64,000 bases of DNA, from positions 124,001 through 188,000 of the forward strand of contig CAWDWB010000005.1 of assembly GCA_963805925.1 (NCBI GenBank), in the 5' to 3' direction. The notes under the pieces were generated by a model. That model searched no databases. It was given only the letters and a program-made list of their open reading frames with translations, and was not told where the DNA came from. The position numbers and the translations under genes were made by a program. Below, one piece after another: positions 25,326 to 34,727 of this stretch (position 1 is the stretch's first letter; every line of letters starts with the position of its first letter). Origin of the DNA: CAMPKL01 sp963805925 (GTDB lineage Bacteria > Acidobacteriota > Terriglobia > Bryobacterales > UBA6623).

Positions 25326-26351
25326 GTGACCGACGGTTCTCTCGATAGCGGCGCTCCTGCCCCGCAGACCCCAGTAGAAGCTCCGGCCCTCAATACGGCC
25401 GGCAATCTCAGTTCCCCGTCGGCCCGCAGCCTGCTGGGCATCGAGAAGCTGGAGCGGCCCGAGATTGAACTTCTGCTCAGGCGGGCGGCCCATTACAAAC
25501 GGTTGCAGATCGACCGGCGGGACCACCTCCGAGAGTTCTTATCAGGCAAGACGATCGTCAATCTGTTCTTCGAAGCGTCGACCCGGACTCGGACGAGTTT
25601 TGAGATTGCGGCCAAGCGCTTGGGGGCCCACACGGTTTCGATCGAAGCGCAGGGATCGAGTTTGTCCAAGGGCGAGTCGCTGGTCGACACGCTGAACACT
25701 TTGGCGGCGATGCAGCCGGATGCGATCGTGATGCGCCATGCCGCGTCAGGCGCGCCGCACTTCTTGTCGCGATTCCTGCCCACGCCGATCATCAATGCCG
25801 GCGACGGCAGGCACGAGCATCCGACTCAGGCGTTACTGGATGCGATGACCATTCTGGAGCGCAAGGAGTCGCTAGAGGGGCTGCGGGTCGCGATCATCGG
25901 AGACATCATGCATTCGCGCGTGGCGCGCTCGAACGTGCATCTGCTTTCTAAGTTCGGCGTGGACATCGTTCTGTGCGGCCCGGCGACGATGCTGTCGTCG
26001 AGCTTGAAGGATATGGTTCCGGGCATCACGCTCACCAACAACATGAACGAAGCGGTCGCGGATGCGGACGTGGTGATGATGTTAAGAGTCCAGTTGGAGA
26101 GGCAGAAGGCGCCGATCTTCCCCAAGAACGAGTACTTCCAGTTTTTTGGGTTGTCAATCGACCATTTGCAGTTGGCGAAGCCGGACGTGTTGGTGATGCA
26201 CCCGGGGCCGATTAATCGAGGCAGGGAACTGTCTTCCGAGGTGGCCGACTCGAAGAGTTCGGTGATTTTGAATCAAGTGCAGAACGGGCTCTCGGCGCGC
26301 ATGGCGGTTCTGGAAAGGGCTTGCGGCTCGGAGTGGCCTCCGAAGGTCTAG
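25326..26351 (+). CDS. pyrB: Aspartate carbamoyltransferase, with N-terminal extension
   Basis: Condenses carbamoyl phosphate and aspartate in pyrimidine synthesis. The 341-residue protein contains the carbamoyl-phosphate motif STRTR (85-89 in FFEASTRTRTSFE), HPTQALLDAM near 160, MMLRVQLER near 241 and HPGPINRGRELS near 285. GTG start at 25326 gives about 33 residues ahead of the conserved SLLGIEKLERPEIELLLRRA, an Ala/Pro-rich extension that E. coli PyrB lacks but that Pseudomonas-type ATCases, which associate with an inactive DHOase-like subunit, also have. No pyrI regulatory subunit is adjacent. pyrC-like gene follows 5 bases later, so the two are co-expressed. Confidence 0.95.
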   Translation: MTDGSLDSGAPAPQTPVEAPALNTAGNLSSPSARSLLGIEKLERPEIELLLRRAAHYKRLQIDRRDHLREFLSGKTIVNLFFEASTRTRTSFEIAAKRLGAHTVSIEAQGSSLSKGESLVDTLNTLAAMQPDAIVMRHAASGAPHFLSRFLPTPIINAGDGRHEHPTQALLDAMTILERKESLEGLRVAIIGDIMHSRVARSNVHLLSKFGVDIVLCGPATMLSSSLKDMVPGITLTNNMNEAVADADVVMMLRVQLERQKAPIFPKNEYFQFFGLSIDHLQLAKPDVLVMHPGPINRGRELSSEVADSKSSVILNQVQNGLSARMAVLERACGSEWPPKV

Positions 26352-26356
26352 CTGGC

Positions 26357-27655
26357 ATGGCGCGATTACTCATACGCAATGGCCGGGTGATTGACCCTGC
26401 GTCGAAGTTGGACGAGATCAGCGACATTCTCATCGATGAGGGGTATATCGAGAGCGTCGGGCCCAACATCGAGGCCGACGACGCCGAAGTTTTCGATGCC
26501 CAGGGGTTGATCGTAGCGCCCGGCTTCATCGACCTGCGGGCGCGCTTGCGCGAGCCTGGCTTGGAGCATGCCGAGACGATCGAGAGCGGGGCTAAGGCAG
26601 CGGCCGCCGGGGGCTTCACGGTCGTTTGCACGTTGCCGCAGACGCAGCCGGTCAACGATTCAGCGACAGTGACGAGCTTTCTAGTGGATCGTGCGGCTCG
26701 GCAGTCTTACGCGACCGTATTGCCTATTGGGGCGATCACGCAAGGGACCGAAGGCGAGCAACTGGCCGAGATTGGTTCGATGAAGGCGGCAGGGGCTATA
26801 GCTGTGGGCGACGGCGACAACACGGTGATGAGCGCCGCGCTGATGCGCCGCGCGATGCGCTATGCGGCTTCGTTTGACCTGACGGTGATCGAACATTGCG
26901 AGGACGTGACCCTAGCGGCGGACGGCTCGGTCCACGACGGTTTGTTGAGCACGCGACTGGGCTTGACGGGTATCCCCGGCAGCGCGGAAGAGACGATCGT
27001 CGCCCGGGACATCATTCTGAGCGGCGAAACGGGGGCCCGGTTCCATGCCGCGCACCTGTCGAGCGCAGCAGCGGTGGCCATGATTCGGCGAGCCAAGGCG
27101 GAAGGCAAGCCGGTGACGGCCGAGGTGGCGGCACATCAATTTGTGCTGACCGCTGACGATGTGCCGGGATACGACAGCAACTACAAGGTCCAGCCGCCGC
27201 TGCGAGAGGCATCGGACGCGCAGGCCTTGATTGCAGGGCTGCGGGACGGAACGATCGACGCCATTGTCAGCGACCACTCGCCGCATACCGGCAACGTTAA
27301 GATGCAGGAGTTCGAGAGCTGCCCGTTCGGCATTACCGGGCTGGAGACCGCAGTCGGGCTGGCGATCGAAGGTCTTGTCCACGGAGCGGGATTCCCGGCA
27401 ATGCGACTGGTGGAATTGTTCACGACCGGACCGGCCGACGTGCTGCGCCGCAAGGAAATGGGGCGCATCGAGAAAGGCGCCGTGGCTAACCTGACCCTGC
27501 TCGACTTGGAACGGAAATGGACGTTCACGCCGGAAGGGACACATTCGATTAGCCGTAATTCTCCCTTCTATGGAAAGGCTTTCCGGGGCGGCGCCGCCGC
27601 AACGGTGTACTGCGGCCGCGTCGTTTGGCGAGCGCCGGAGCCCTCCGAGTCCTAG
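26357..27655 (+). CDS. Dihydroorotase-like protein lacking the metal-binding His-x-His (PyrC'/PyrX type)
   Basis: A 432-residue type I dihydroorotase/amidohydrolase by overall sequence: APGFIDLRARLREPG, then GAKAAAAGGFTVVCTLP, an EHCED motif, HAAHLSSAAAV, and VSDHSPHT. In active enzymes the first motif reads D-x-H-x-H-L-R-E-P-G; here both histidines are arginines (Arg61 and Arg63). The SDDG-type loop is also altered (VGDGDN). Loss of this pair is the hallmark of the PyrC'/PyrX partner of Pseudomonas ATCase, which has no DHOase activity and is needed to assemble ATCase. Start at ATG 26357, five bases after pyrB; an earlier start at 26321 would overlap pyrB. The cell's active dihydroorotase must then lie elsewhere. 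Confidence 0.88.
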   Translation: MARLLIRNGRVIDPASKLDEISDILIDEGYIESVGPNIEADDAEVFDAQGLIVAPGFIDLRARLREPGLEHAETIESGAKAAAAGGFTVVCTLPQTQPVNDSATVTSFLVDRAARQSYATVLPIGAITQGTEGEQLAEIGSMKAAGAIAVGDGDNTVMSAALMRRAMRYAASFDLTVIEHCEDVTLAADGSVHDGLLSTRLGLTGIPGSAEETIVARDIILSGETGARFHAAHLSSAAAVAMIRRAKAEGKPVTAEVAAHQFVLTADDVPGYDSNYKVQPPLREASDAQALIAGLRDGTIDAIVSDHSPHTGNVKMQEFESCPFGITGLETAVGLAIEGLVHGAGFPAMRLVELFTTGPADVLRRKEMGRIEKGAVANLTLLDLERKWTFTPEGTHSISRNSPFYGKAFRGGAAATVYCGRVVWRAPEPSES

Positions 27656-27677
27656 GGATCCGCCGACGAGGCGACTG

Positions 27678-29289
27678 CTAGAACCGCGATCCGCGAATCC
27701 AAGTGTCGGAGCGCGCCCAGCTGGCTTCGAAGTCGGCGTTGACGGCAGAGTCCTGCTTGCCTTGAGCTGCGAGGGCTTGCTGCAAGCCGTATAACGACCA
27801 ACCGTTGTGCGGATGGTCGACCAACTCCAGTTTGTAGACTTGCTCGGCTTCGTCGTATCGTTTGGCCTCAAGAAGGGCGGCGCCGAGCCAATGACGGGCG
27901 TCGAACGGCAAAGGCTCGGGCTCGTCGTAGACCAGGGCGTCGTCTCGCTCGACGGCCTTTCGCAGCGCCGCGATGCCCTCGTCGATACGCCCATTGTGAC
28001 GGTCGATCTCTCCTTCGAGAATCGCGGCGAGTACGCCGAGGAGGCCGTTAGCCGAGTGGTTGCGGAACTGCTCGTCGGATTCCATGGCTTTCTCGACGTG
28101 AGCCAAATAGGTCGGTGCGAAGCCGGGGTCGCCTTTACGGAGCTCGGCGTAGCCCTTGGCGAAGTCCCAGATGCCGGCCTGGATGGCGCCGGACGGGCGC
28201 GCGTGGTCATCGAGGATCTCGGTGAATCGCCCGAAGCGGACCAGCGTGAGCAGGCGGTACATCGGGTCGCCGGTCAGGCGCTCGTAATCCCTGCCGGCTT
28301 GCATGGCGATGGCGCCTTGACCGTCCATCGAAGCCGCGAAAAGTAGCATGTGCAGGTTGTGAGACGGGTAGATGGCGAACCCCTCGCCGACTTCCGACTT
28401 GAGATCCGAGTGCCACGCTTGCAAGTTGGCGCGTACGGAATCACCCCAGCGACCGATCTCATTCCAGGTGTGCGAGGGCATGTGGTTGATGTGGCTGGCG
28501 CCGGGGATGGAACTGCCGATGAACTCGGCGCAGGCTTCGGCCTTGCCGGGCTCGATGGTGGATTCGGTGGCGTGTATGTAGAGATGGCAGGCGCCGGGAT
28601 GCTTGATGTCGACGGACAGAATCTCTTCTAACTGTTTGTGGAGCCTTTGGACGTTCGGGTCGTTGATGTCGCGTGTCCCACGCCGGGGTTCGAGCAGGAA
28701 TAGGGCCTCGGCGTAGAGTGTGGCGGCGTCGAGATCGTCCGGAAATCGTTCGTGCAGCTTGCGCATCGCTTCTGCGTAGGCTTCGTCTTGTTCGCGGCTG
28801 CTTTTCGGGGTCGAAGTGCTCGACGTAACGAACGGACATGGCTTCAATGAAGCCTTTTTCGATCTCGTTGGCGTGACTCGGGGCCAGCGCCAAGGCCTTT
28901 TGTTCAGCTTCGTATGCGTGCGGCGCCTCGCTCTCTGTCATCGGGCCGTTGAGATAAGAGCCCCAAGCCCAGGCCTCGCCCCAGTAGCAGATGGCGCAAT
29001 CGGGATCGCGCTTCCAGGACTCACGAAACGAGCGTGCGGCGTCAAGCTTGGCGAAGGCGTACATCATTTGGAAGGCTTGGTTGAAGTAGGCCTGCGCCTC
29101 GGCGTTGGTTGACGAAATCGGACGGGTGAAGGTCCCCAGCGCCTTGGTATAGAGCGGCATCGGCTCGCTGAAGTTCGTCGGGAGGTCGCTCCCTGCCGGC
29201 GTGGCGTTGCCGTGGCCGGCGTGGTCCTGGGCCTGCAGCCCGAAGGATAAGCCAAGAATGGAGACGCAGAGGAGGGCGGTAAATCTCAT
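27678..29289 (-). pseudogene. Secreted TPR-type protein split by a one-base frameshift
   Basis: Two overlapping minus-strand frames are one gene. The first (ATG 29289) has a signal peptide MRFTALLCVSILGLSFGLQA and continues to AMSVRYVEHFDPE. The second frame picks up SREQDEAYAEAMRKLHERF and runs to the stop at 27678 with regular helical repeats (TPR-like; AHVEKAMESDEQF, AALRKAVERDDALV, YDEAEQVYKLELVD). The switch falls in a run of four A on the minus strand (TTTT at plus 28802-28805); removing one base restores a continuous protein of about 536 residues. The total length, 1612, leaves remainder 1 on division by 3, as expected for one inserted base. It may be a real lesion, slippage or a sequencing error. 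Family function unknown. Confidence 0.8.
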
Positions 29290-29368
29290 GTGTTAGTCCT
29301 GAAGATGATGGCATTGTACGGCGCCACGCTAGGCCGAATCCCGCAATGAGGCACAATAAGGGGCGCCC

Positions 29369-32077
29369 ATGGAACCACGCCAAATTAGAAACATCGTTAT
29401 CGCCGCTCTGCTGTTTGTGCTGCTGCTGGGCTCGCGAACGATCGCTGAGTTCCTGATTGAGTACCAGTGGTGGCGGGAGATGGGCCAAACCGACACATGG
29501 TTCCGGATGCTCGGCTTCCAGGTGTTGCCGAGCCTATTCGCATCAGTGCTCGCATGGTTTCTGCTCGCTTGGGCCTATCGGCGCGGCATGCAGTTTGCCG
29601 GCGTTCCCAGCAGCGAATACCGTTTGTATTCACGGTTGATCCTGGCCGGACTTGCGGTGGTCAGCATCGCCTTCATCGGTTCCGGCGTCGATTCCACGGT
29701 GCTGATCACCTATGTGGGTTCGCTCGACACCGCCGCGGGAACGTCGACATGGCAGGACCCGGTCTTCGGACACGACATCTCGTTCTATTTCTTCGACCTG
29801 CCGCTGTACAAGCAGCTATTGCAGTTTGTGCTGGTCTCCAGCCTGTTCGCCGCCGTGGTCTTCTGGGCTTCGGCACGGGGCTGGCAGTTGTTTGATCGCA
29901 TCCGGCAATTCACGGCCGCCGGCGGCAAGATGGAAGAGTTCGACCCGGGCCCGACGCCGCTGCTGCTGCGCGGCGCCAGCCGTGCCGGCTTTTTGCGGGT
30001 CATCGCGGTGATTGTTTTGGCTGCAGGCGCGATCGGCTATTTCCTGGGCCAGTATGATCTGCTGCTGAACGCACACAATTTCATGACCGGCATGGATTGG
30101 GTTGACGAGAAGGTGGCCTTGCCGCTGCGCTACCTGACTGTTCTCGCGCTGCTTGCCGCTATCCCGCTGGTCTGGACCAAGCGTTTCAAATACGCCGCGA
30201 TCGGCGTAGCTAGTGCGTTCATCTTGACGACGGCAGTACCGGGTCTGGTGCGTTCTGGCTATGTGCGTCCGAATGAATTGACGATTGAGACGCCCTACAT
30301 CCAACGCCATCTCGACGCGACGGTGTCCGCTTACGGCTTGAATCGCGGAACGGAGAGGCCTTTTGCCGCCGATGACGACGGCATTGACGTGAAGGCCCAC
30401 GCGACGTTGATCGACAACATCCGTCTCTGGGATACGGGAGCGTTCAAAGAAACGATCACGCAAATTCAGAGCCTCAGGCCGTACTACGAATTCGCGGACA
30501 TCGATATTGATCGCTATACGATTGACGGCAGAATCAAACAAGTTTTGTTGTCGCCGAGGGAACTGAATATCAACCGTCTGACGCAGGATGCCCAAGCGAG
30601 CTGGATCAACTCTCATCTGAGCTATACGCACGGTTACGGCGTGGTGATGAGCGAGGTGAATCGAACAACGGAGGACGGTCTTCCGGTTTTGTTGATCCAA
30701 GATGCGCCGCCGGACGTTCGCACGCCGGATATTCGCCTGGATCGCCCGGCGATCTACTACGGCGAGGTGACCCACGAGCCGGTGTTCGTGGACACCGATC
30801 AAAAGGAATTCGACTACCCGGCGGACGATTCGGGGGAAGGGAACATTACCTCGAACTATCAAGGCACCGGCGGCTTCCCAATCCATTCGCTGCCAATGCG
30901 GCTGGCCGCGGCGCTGACCGAGGGCGACATCAATATTTTGCTCACTGGCCAAACGAACGATAACAGCCGGATGATGATCTACCGCAACGTCGGCGCTCGA
31001 TTGCGGCACCTGGCTAGCTTCGTGCAGTGGGATCCGGATCCGTATCTCGTAATCACCAACGACGGCAGTTTGGTGTGGATCGTCGACGGTTATACGACAT
31101 CGGCGTCACATCCCTACTCGGCGATGACGCGAGGCGGATTCAACTACATCCGCAACTCGGTCAAAGCCACTATCGACGCGTATAACGGCGAGACGAAGTT
31201 GTACGTCTTTGACGAGGCTGACCCAATTATCCAAGCCTATGCGGCGGAGTTTCCGAATCTGTTTACGAACCGCAGCGAAATGCCGGCGGACTTGCGGGCG
31301 CATGTGCGTTACCCGTTGGCGATGTTCAGCATCCAGGCCGAACTCTACCGGAGTTTTCATATGAAGGATCCCGAGGTCTTCTATAACAAGGAAGATCTGT
31401 GGGATGTGGGGCAGAGCTTGGCCGGCCAGTCGGGAAGCGCCGCTCCGATGACGCCGACCTACATCGTGGCGACATTGCCTGGCGAGACGGAGCCCGAGTT
31501 TATCTTGATGCTGCCGTTCACGCCTCGCGGCAAGGATAACTTGATCGGCTGGATGGCGGCCCGCTGCGACGGCGACAAGCTAGGCGAGCTGGTGTATTTC
31601 CAGCTCTCGAAGCAGCAGCTCGTGTTTGGCCCCAACCAGATCGAGTCGCGAATCAATCAGGATCAGAACATCGCCAAGGACCTCACGCTGTGGAATCAGC
31701 AAGGTTCGCGCGTGCTGCGGGGCGACATCTTGGCGTTGCCGGTAGGCGATGCGTTTCTTTACGTCGAGTCGATCTACATTCAGGCTGAATCGGCCAAGAT
31801 GCCGCAGTTGAAGAAGGTCGTCTTGGCGATGGGCAACCGGCTGATCTACGAGGACACCTTCGAGCGCGCCCTGTTCCGTCTGGGGGCGGGTTCCAATACC
31901 CCGCCGTCGCCGCAGGTGACCGAATCGGGCGAACCGCAGACACAGCCGCCGCCGACGGTTTCCGACTCGGCGGGCCGGAGTATGCGAGATGTGGCGGACC
32001 GGTTGTCCACGCTGCGTCGACAGGCCGAGGAATTGGCTCGGGAACTCCAGGCAATCGAGCGAGAGCTGAACCGTTAG
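29369..32077 (+). CDS. UPF0182 family membrane protein
   Basis: 902 residues. Residues 1-300 hold about seven transmembrane helices, starting IRNIVIAALLFVLLLGSRT and including an early extracytoplasmic loop EYQWWREMGQTDTWF that is characteristic of the family. The remaining 600 residues form a large soluble ectodomain with the conserved stretches YGVVMSEVNRTTEDGLP, FDYPADDSGEGNITSNY and RYPLAMFSIQAELYRSFHM, and end with a low-complexity linker and a coiled-coil-like tail (ADRLSTLRRQAEELARELQ). The family is widespread, with no established function. Start at ATG 29369. The ectodomain orientation predicts an envelope role. Confidence 0.92.
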   Translation: MEPRQIRNIVIAALLFVLLLGSRTIAEFLIEYQWWREMGQTDTWFRMLGFQVLPSLFASVLAWFLLAWAYRRGMQFAGVPSSEYRLYSRLILAGLAVVSIAFIGSGVDSTVLITYVGSLDTAAGTSTWQDPVFGHDISFYFFDLPLYKQLLQFVLVSSLFAAVVFWASARGWQLFDRIRQFTAAGGKMEEFDPGPTPLLLRGASRAGFLRVIAVIVLAAGAIGYFLGQYDLLLNAHNFMTGMDWVDEKVALPLRYLTVLALLAAIPLVWTKRFKYAAIGVASAFILTTAVPGLVRSGYVRPNELTIETPYIQRHLDATVSAYGLNRGTERPFAADDDGIDVKAHATLIDNIRLWDTGAFKETITQIQSLRPYYEFADIDIDRYTIDGRIKQVLLSPRELNINRLTQDAQASWINSHLSYTHGYGVVMSEVNRTTEDGLPVLLIQDAPPDVRTPDIRLDRPAIYYGEVTHEPVFVDTDQKEFDYPADDSGEGNITSNYQGTGGFPIHSLPMRLAAALTEGDINILLTGQTNDNSRMMIYRNVGARLRHLASFVQWDPDPYLVITNDGSLVWIVDGYTTSASHPYSAMTRGGFNYIRNSVKATIDAYNGETKLYVFDEADPIIQAYAAEFPNLFTNRSEMPADLRAHVRYPLAMFSIQAELYRSFHMKDPEVFYNKEDLWDVGQSLAGQSGSAAPMTPTYIVATLPGETEPEFILMLPFTPRGKDNLIGWMAARCDGDKLGELVYFQLSKQQLVFGPNQIESRINQDQNIAKDLTLWNQQGSRVLRGDILALPVGDAFLYVESIYIQAESAKMPQLKKVVLAMGNRLIYEDTFERALFRLGAGSNTPPSPQVTESGEPQTQPPPTVSDSAGRSMRDVADRLSTLRRQAEELARELQAIERELNR

Positions 32078-32122
32078 TCGGCGCTCCATTCAGGATCGCG
32101 GCCTGAGCTAACCTAGGGGTTT

Positions 32123-33511
32123 ATGGCCGACGAAACCTTTCGCATTGAACACGATTCCATGGGCGAGGTGCGTGTCCCGAAGGACGCGCTCTATGCCGCC
32201 CAGACCCAACGCGCGGTCGAGAACTTCCCGATCAGCGGCGTACGCTTTTCACGCAGCTTCATTCGCGCACTGGGCCTGGTCAAAGGCGCGGCCGCGTATG
32301 TCAACAAGGAACTCGGCTATCTCGACAGCAAGATGGCCGAGGCGATCCAGTCCGCGGCCAAAGAGGTGGAGCAAGGTGCGCATGACGCGCACTTCCCGCT
32401 GGACATCTATCAGACTGGGTCGGGAACTTCGACCAACATGAATGCCAACGAGGTGATCGCGACGCTGGCGACACTGCGTCTGGGTAGCCCCGTTCACCCC
32501 AACGACCACGTGAACATGGGGCAATCGTCGAATGACGTGATCCCGACCGCGCTGCACGTGGCGGCCTGCCTAGAGGTGACCGAGACCCTATTGCCGGGCC
32601 TCGACCATCTGCGTCAGACGATTGAGAACAAGGCCAAAGAAGTCGACAAGGTGATCAAGACCGGGCGCACCCATCTGATGGATGCGCTGCCGATCCGAAT
32701 GAGTCAAGAACTCGGCGGTTGGGCGTCGCAGATGGAACAAGGCGTGGATCGAATCAAGAGCGTTCTGCCCCGGCTGGGCGCGCTGGCATTGGGCGGTACC
32801 GCGATCGGCACGGGCGTCAATGCCCACAGCGAGTTTGGCTCGCGGGTTGCGGCCCGTTTGGCGGATCGGACGCGCTTTCACTTCACGACCAGCAAGAACT
32901 ATTTCGTCAGCCTCTCCACGCAGGATGCCGCCGTCGAACTGAGCGGCCAGATGAAGACGGTTGCCGTCTCGATGATGAAGATATCGAATGACCTGCGCTG
33001 GATGAATAGTGGTCCGCAGGCGGGCCTGGCAGAGATCGCGCTGCCGAGTCTGCAGCCTGGTTCGAGCATCATGCCGGGCAAGGTCAATCCGGTCATACCG
33101 GAGGCTGCTTGCATGGTGTGCGCGCAGGTGATCGGCAACGATGTGACGATAACCATCGGCGGTCAGTCAGGCAATTTTCAGTTGAATGTAATGCTTCCAG
33201 TTGTGGCGCATAACCTATTGGAAAGCGCACGGTTACTGGGCAATGTAAGTCGTCTGCTGGCGGATAAGGCCATAGAGGGCTTCACGCCGAATGAGGAGCA
33301 CGTCGCCGATCTGGTGGAGAAGAATCCGATCCTCGTCACGGCTCTGAATCCGGTCATCGGCTACGAGAAAGGGGCGGCGATTGCGAAGAAGGCCTATGCC
33401 TCGCGCCGCAAACTCAAGGAAGTCGCGGCGGAAATGACGGACCTCGGCGCTGAAGAGCTTGAACGCCTGCTGAATCCTCGGAAGATGACCGAAGGCGGCA
33501 TCGCCAAGTAG
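32123..33511 (+). CDS. fumC: Fumarate hydratase, class II
   Basis: Interconverts fumarate and malate in the TCA cycle without an iron-sulfur cluster. The 462-residue protein has the three superfamily regions: TGSGTSTNMNANEVI near residues 98-112, GRTHLMDALPIRMSQELGG near 186-204, and the signature GSSIMPGKVNPV near 316-327 with the catalytic loop serine. NMGQSSNDVIPT near 133-144 is also fumarase-specific. The start ATG 32123 lies 8 bases after a TAACCT hexamer, so the leader is at most a few bases long if that is the -10. Its stop directly abuts the stop of the convergent NUDIX gene. Confidence 0.97.
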   Translation: MADETFRIEHDSMGEVRVPKDALYAAQTQRAVENFPISGVRFSRSFIRALGLVKGAAAYVNKELGYLDSKMAEAIQSAAKEVEQGAHDAHFPLDIYQTGSGTSTNMNANEVIATLATLRLGSPVHPNDHVNMGQSSNDVIPTALHVAACLEVTETLLPGLDHLRQTIENKAKEVDKVIKTGRTHLMDALPIRMSQELGGWASQMEQGVDRIKSVLPRLGALALGGTAIGTGVNAHSEFGSRVAARLADRTRFHFTTSKNYFVSLSTQDAAVELSGQMKTVAVSMMKISNDLRWMNSGPQAGLAEIALPSLQPGSSIMPGKVNPVIPEAACMVCAQVIGNDVTITIGGQSGNFQLNVMLPVVAHNLLESARLLGNVSRLLADKAIEGFTPNEEHVADLVEKNPILVTALNPVIGYEKGAAIAKKAYASRRKLKEVAAEMTDLGAEELERLLNPRKMTEGGIAK

Positions 33512-34063
33512 CTAGCGGACTGCGGCGAGATCGAGCCGGGCGCGCGCCAGATGCAGGGCCGCCAGTCCCATCCCGTCGCAGAACATGCCGTCGGAGATCA
33601 TCTCCAGCAGCTCCGGGTAGGAGACCGTGTGGACGGTGATGTCTTCAGATTTGTCGAGTTTCTGCTCGCCCGGCGTCAGATCCGTCGCTAGGAAGACGTG
33701 GCAAATCTCGTCGGCGAGCCCGCAGTAGGTCACAAACTCGCCAAGCTTCTCGATTGCGGCGGCGCGGTAGCCGGTTTCTTCCTCCAGTTCGCGAAGAGCG
33801 GCCGATTGGGGCGATTCACCGCCGGATCCGCCCCCGGGCAATTCGTAGGAGTAGCGGCGCGTGGGATAGCGGTATTGGCGAACGATGACGATGCTGCCGT
33901 CGCTATCGACGGCGACGACCATGACGGAAGGGGCCACGGAGAGGTAGGTGTAGGTGAAGTCAGTGCCGTCGGCCCTCTTCTGAACTTGGTCCTCTTCGAG
34001 CTTGAACCACTTTGTTTGGAACACGGTAGATGACTTGAGCGTAAGTAGAGGGTGCTTCGGCAT
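33512..34063 (-). CDS. NUDIX hydrolase, ADP-ribose pyrophosphatase type
   Basis: Hydrolyses a nucleoside diphosphate linked to another moiety; ADP-ribose is the most likely substrate. The 183-residue protein has the Nudix box G-x5-E-x7-R-E-x2-E-E-x-G, read as GGSGGESPQSAALRELEEE followed by TGYRA near residues 78-101, preceded by VRQYRYPTRRYSYELPGG, which is typical of ADPRase/NudF enzymes. Convergent with fumC with zero spacing and divergent from the second bactofilin gene. Confidence 0.92.
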   Translation of the reverse strand: MPKHPLLTLKSSTVFQTKWFKLEEDQVQKRADGTDFTYTYLSVAPSVMVVAVDSDGSIVIVRQYRYPTRRYSYELPGGGSGGESPQSAALRELEEETGYRAAAIEKLGEFVTYCGLADEICHVFLATDLTPGEQKLDKSEDITVHTVSYPELLEMISDGMFCDGMGLAALHLARARLDLAAVR

Positions 34064-34087
34064 TGTCGTTTCTCTGGCGGCGGCGGT

Positions 34088-34093
34088 TATACT
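34088..34093 (+). promoter_or_regulatory. -10 box (TATACT) for the second bactofilin gene
   Basis: TATACT lies 31 bases before the ATG at 34125. TTGTCG at 34063-34068 is a possible -35 with a long 19-base spacer. AGGACCT at 34118-34124 supplies a close ribosome binding site. Confidence 0.4.
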
Positions 34094-34124
34094 AGTAACT
34101 CTTTTCCGACTATAGCGAGGACCT

Positions 34125-34685
34125 ATGTGGGGACGTAAAGACGAAGCAACTCCAACTCCAGCGCCGGCTCCCAGAAGCCAGGAGCCAGCCCCCGCACGTC
34201 CGGTTGCTAGACCGACGACGACGCCCGTTTCGTCGGCCGGCCCCAGCGCTAGCCGTGGTCAGGCCAGTATCGGCAAATCACTCAAGATCAAGGGGACCAT
34301 TACGGGAACCGAAGATCTGTACATTGACGGTCAGATCGAGGGAACGATCCGGCTGGAACAGAATAGTTTGACGATCGGTCCCAACGGTGACGTGGATGCC
34401 GACGTGTTCGCCAAGGATATTGTCATCGAAGGTAAGGTCACCGGCAACGTCAAGGCGGGAGACCGCATTGACATCCGAAAGACCGGCTCTCTCAACGGCG
34501 ATCTTTCTGCAGCGAGAATTGTGATTGAGGACGGCGCGGTCTTCCGGGGCAGCGTCGACATCGTCAAACCGGAGCCGCCCGCTCCGAAGGCGGTTGCGTC
34601 CACGCCTCCAGTTGCGAAACCTCCCGTGGCCGAAAAGTCGCCCGAGGCTAATGCAGCGAAGGCTGGCGCGCCCGTCAAGAATTAG
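34125..34685 (+). CDS. Bactofilin (second copy, with C-terminal extension)
   Basis: 186 residues and a clear paralogue of the bactofilin at 15662. It has an N-terminal Pro/Ala tail (1-44), the core starting SIGKSLKIKGTITGTEDLY, solenoid turns IDGQIEGTIRLEQNS, NGDVDADVFAKDIVIEGKV, GDRIDIRKTGSLNGDLS and ARIVIEDGAVFRGSVDI, and an additional 35-residue Pro/Lys/Ala-rich C-terminal tail absent from the first copy. Bactofilin tails often recruit membranes or client proteins, so the two copies could form different scaffolds. It is followed by a methyltransferase gene 42 bases later. Confidence 0.93.
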   Translation: MWGRKDEATPTPAPAPRSQEPAPARPVARPTTTPVSSAGPSASRGQASIGKSLKIKGTITGTEDLYIDGQIEGTIRLEQNSLTIGPNGDVDADVFAKDIVIEGKVTGNVKAGDRIDIRKTGSLNGDLSAARIVIEDGAVFRGSVDIVKPEPPAPKAVASTPPVAKPPVAEKSPEANAAKAGAPVKN

Positions 34686-34727
34686 TCCGGCTGATACGGA
34701 CGGACTCTCCGGGGCGGATGGCTGGAC

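Noticed and set aside
26912..28210. 432-codon minus-strand open frame
   Set aside because: It begins in a wrong frame of the TPR gene and continues antisense through the pyrC-like gene; the sequence is low-complexity and unlike any family.
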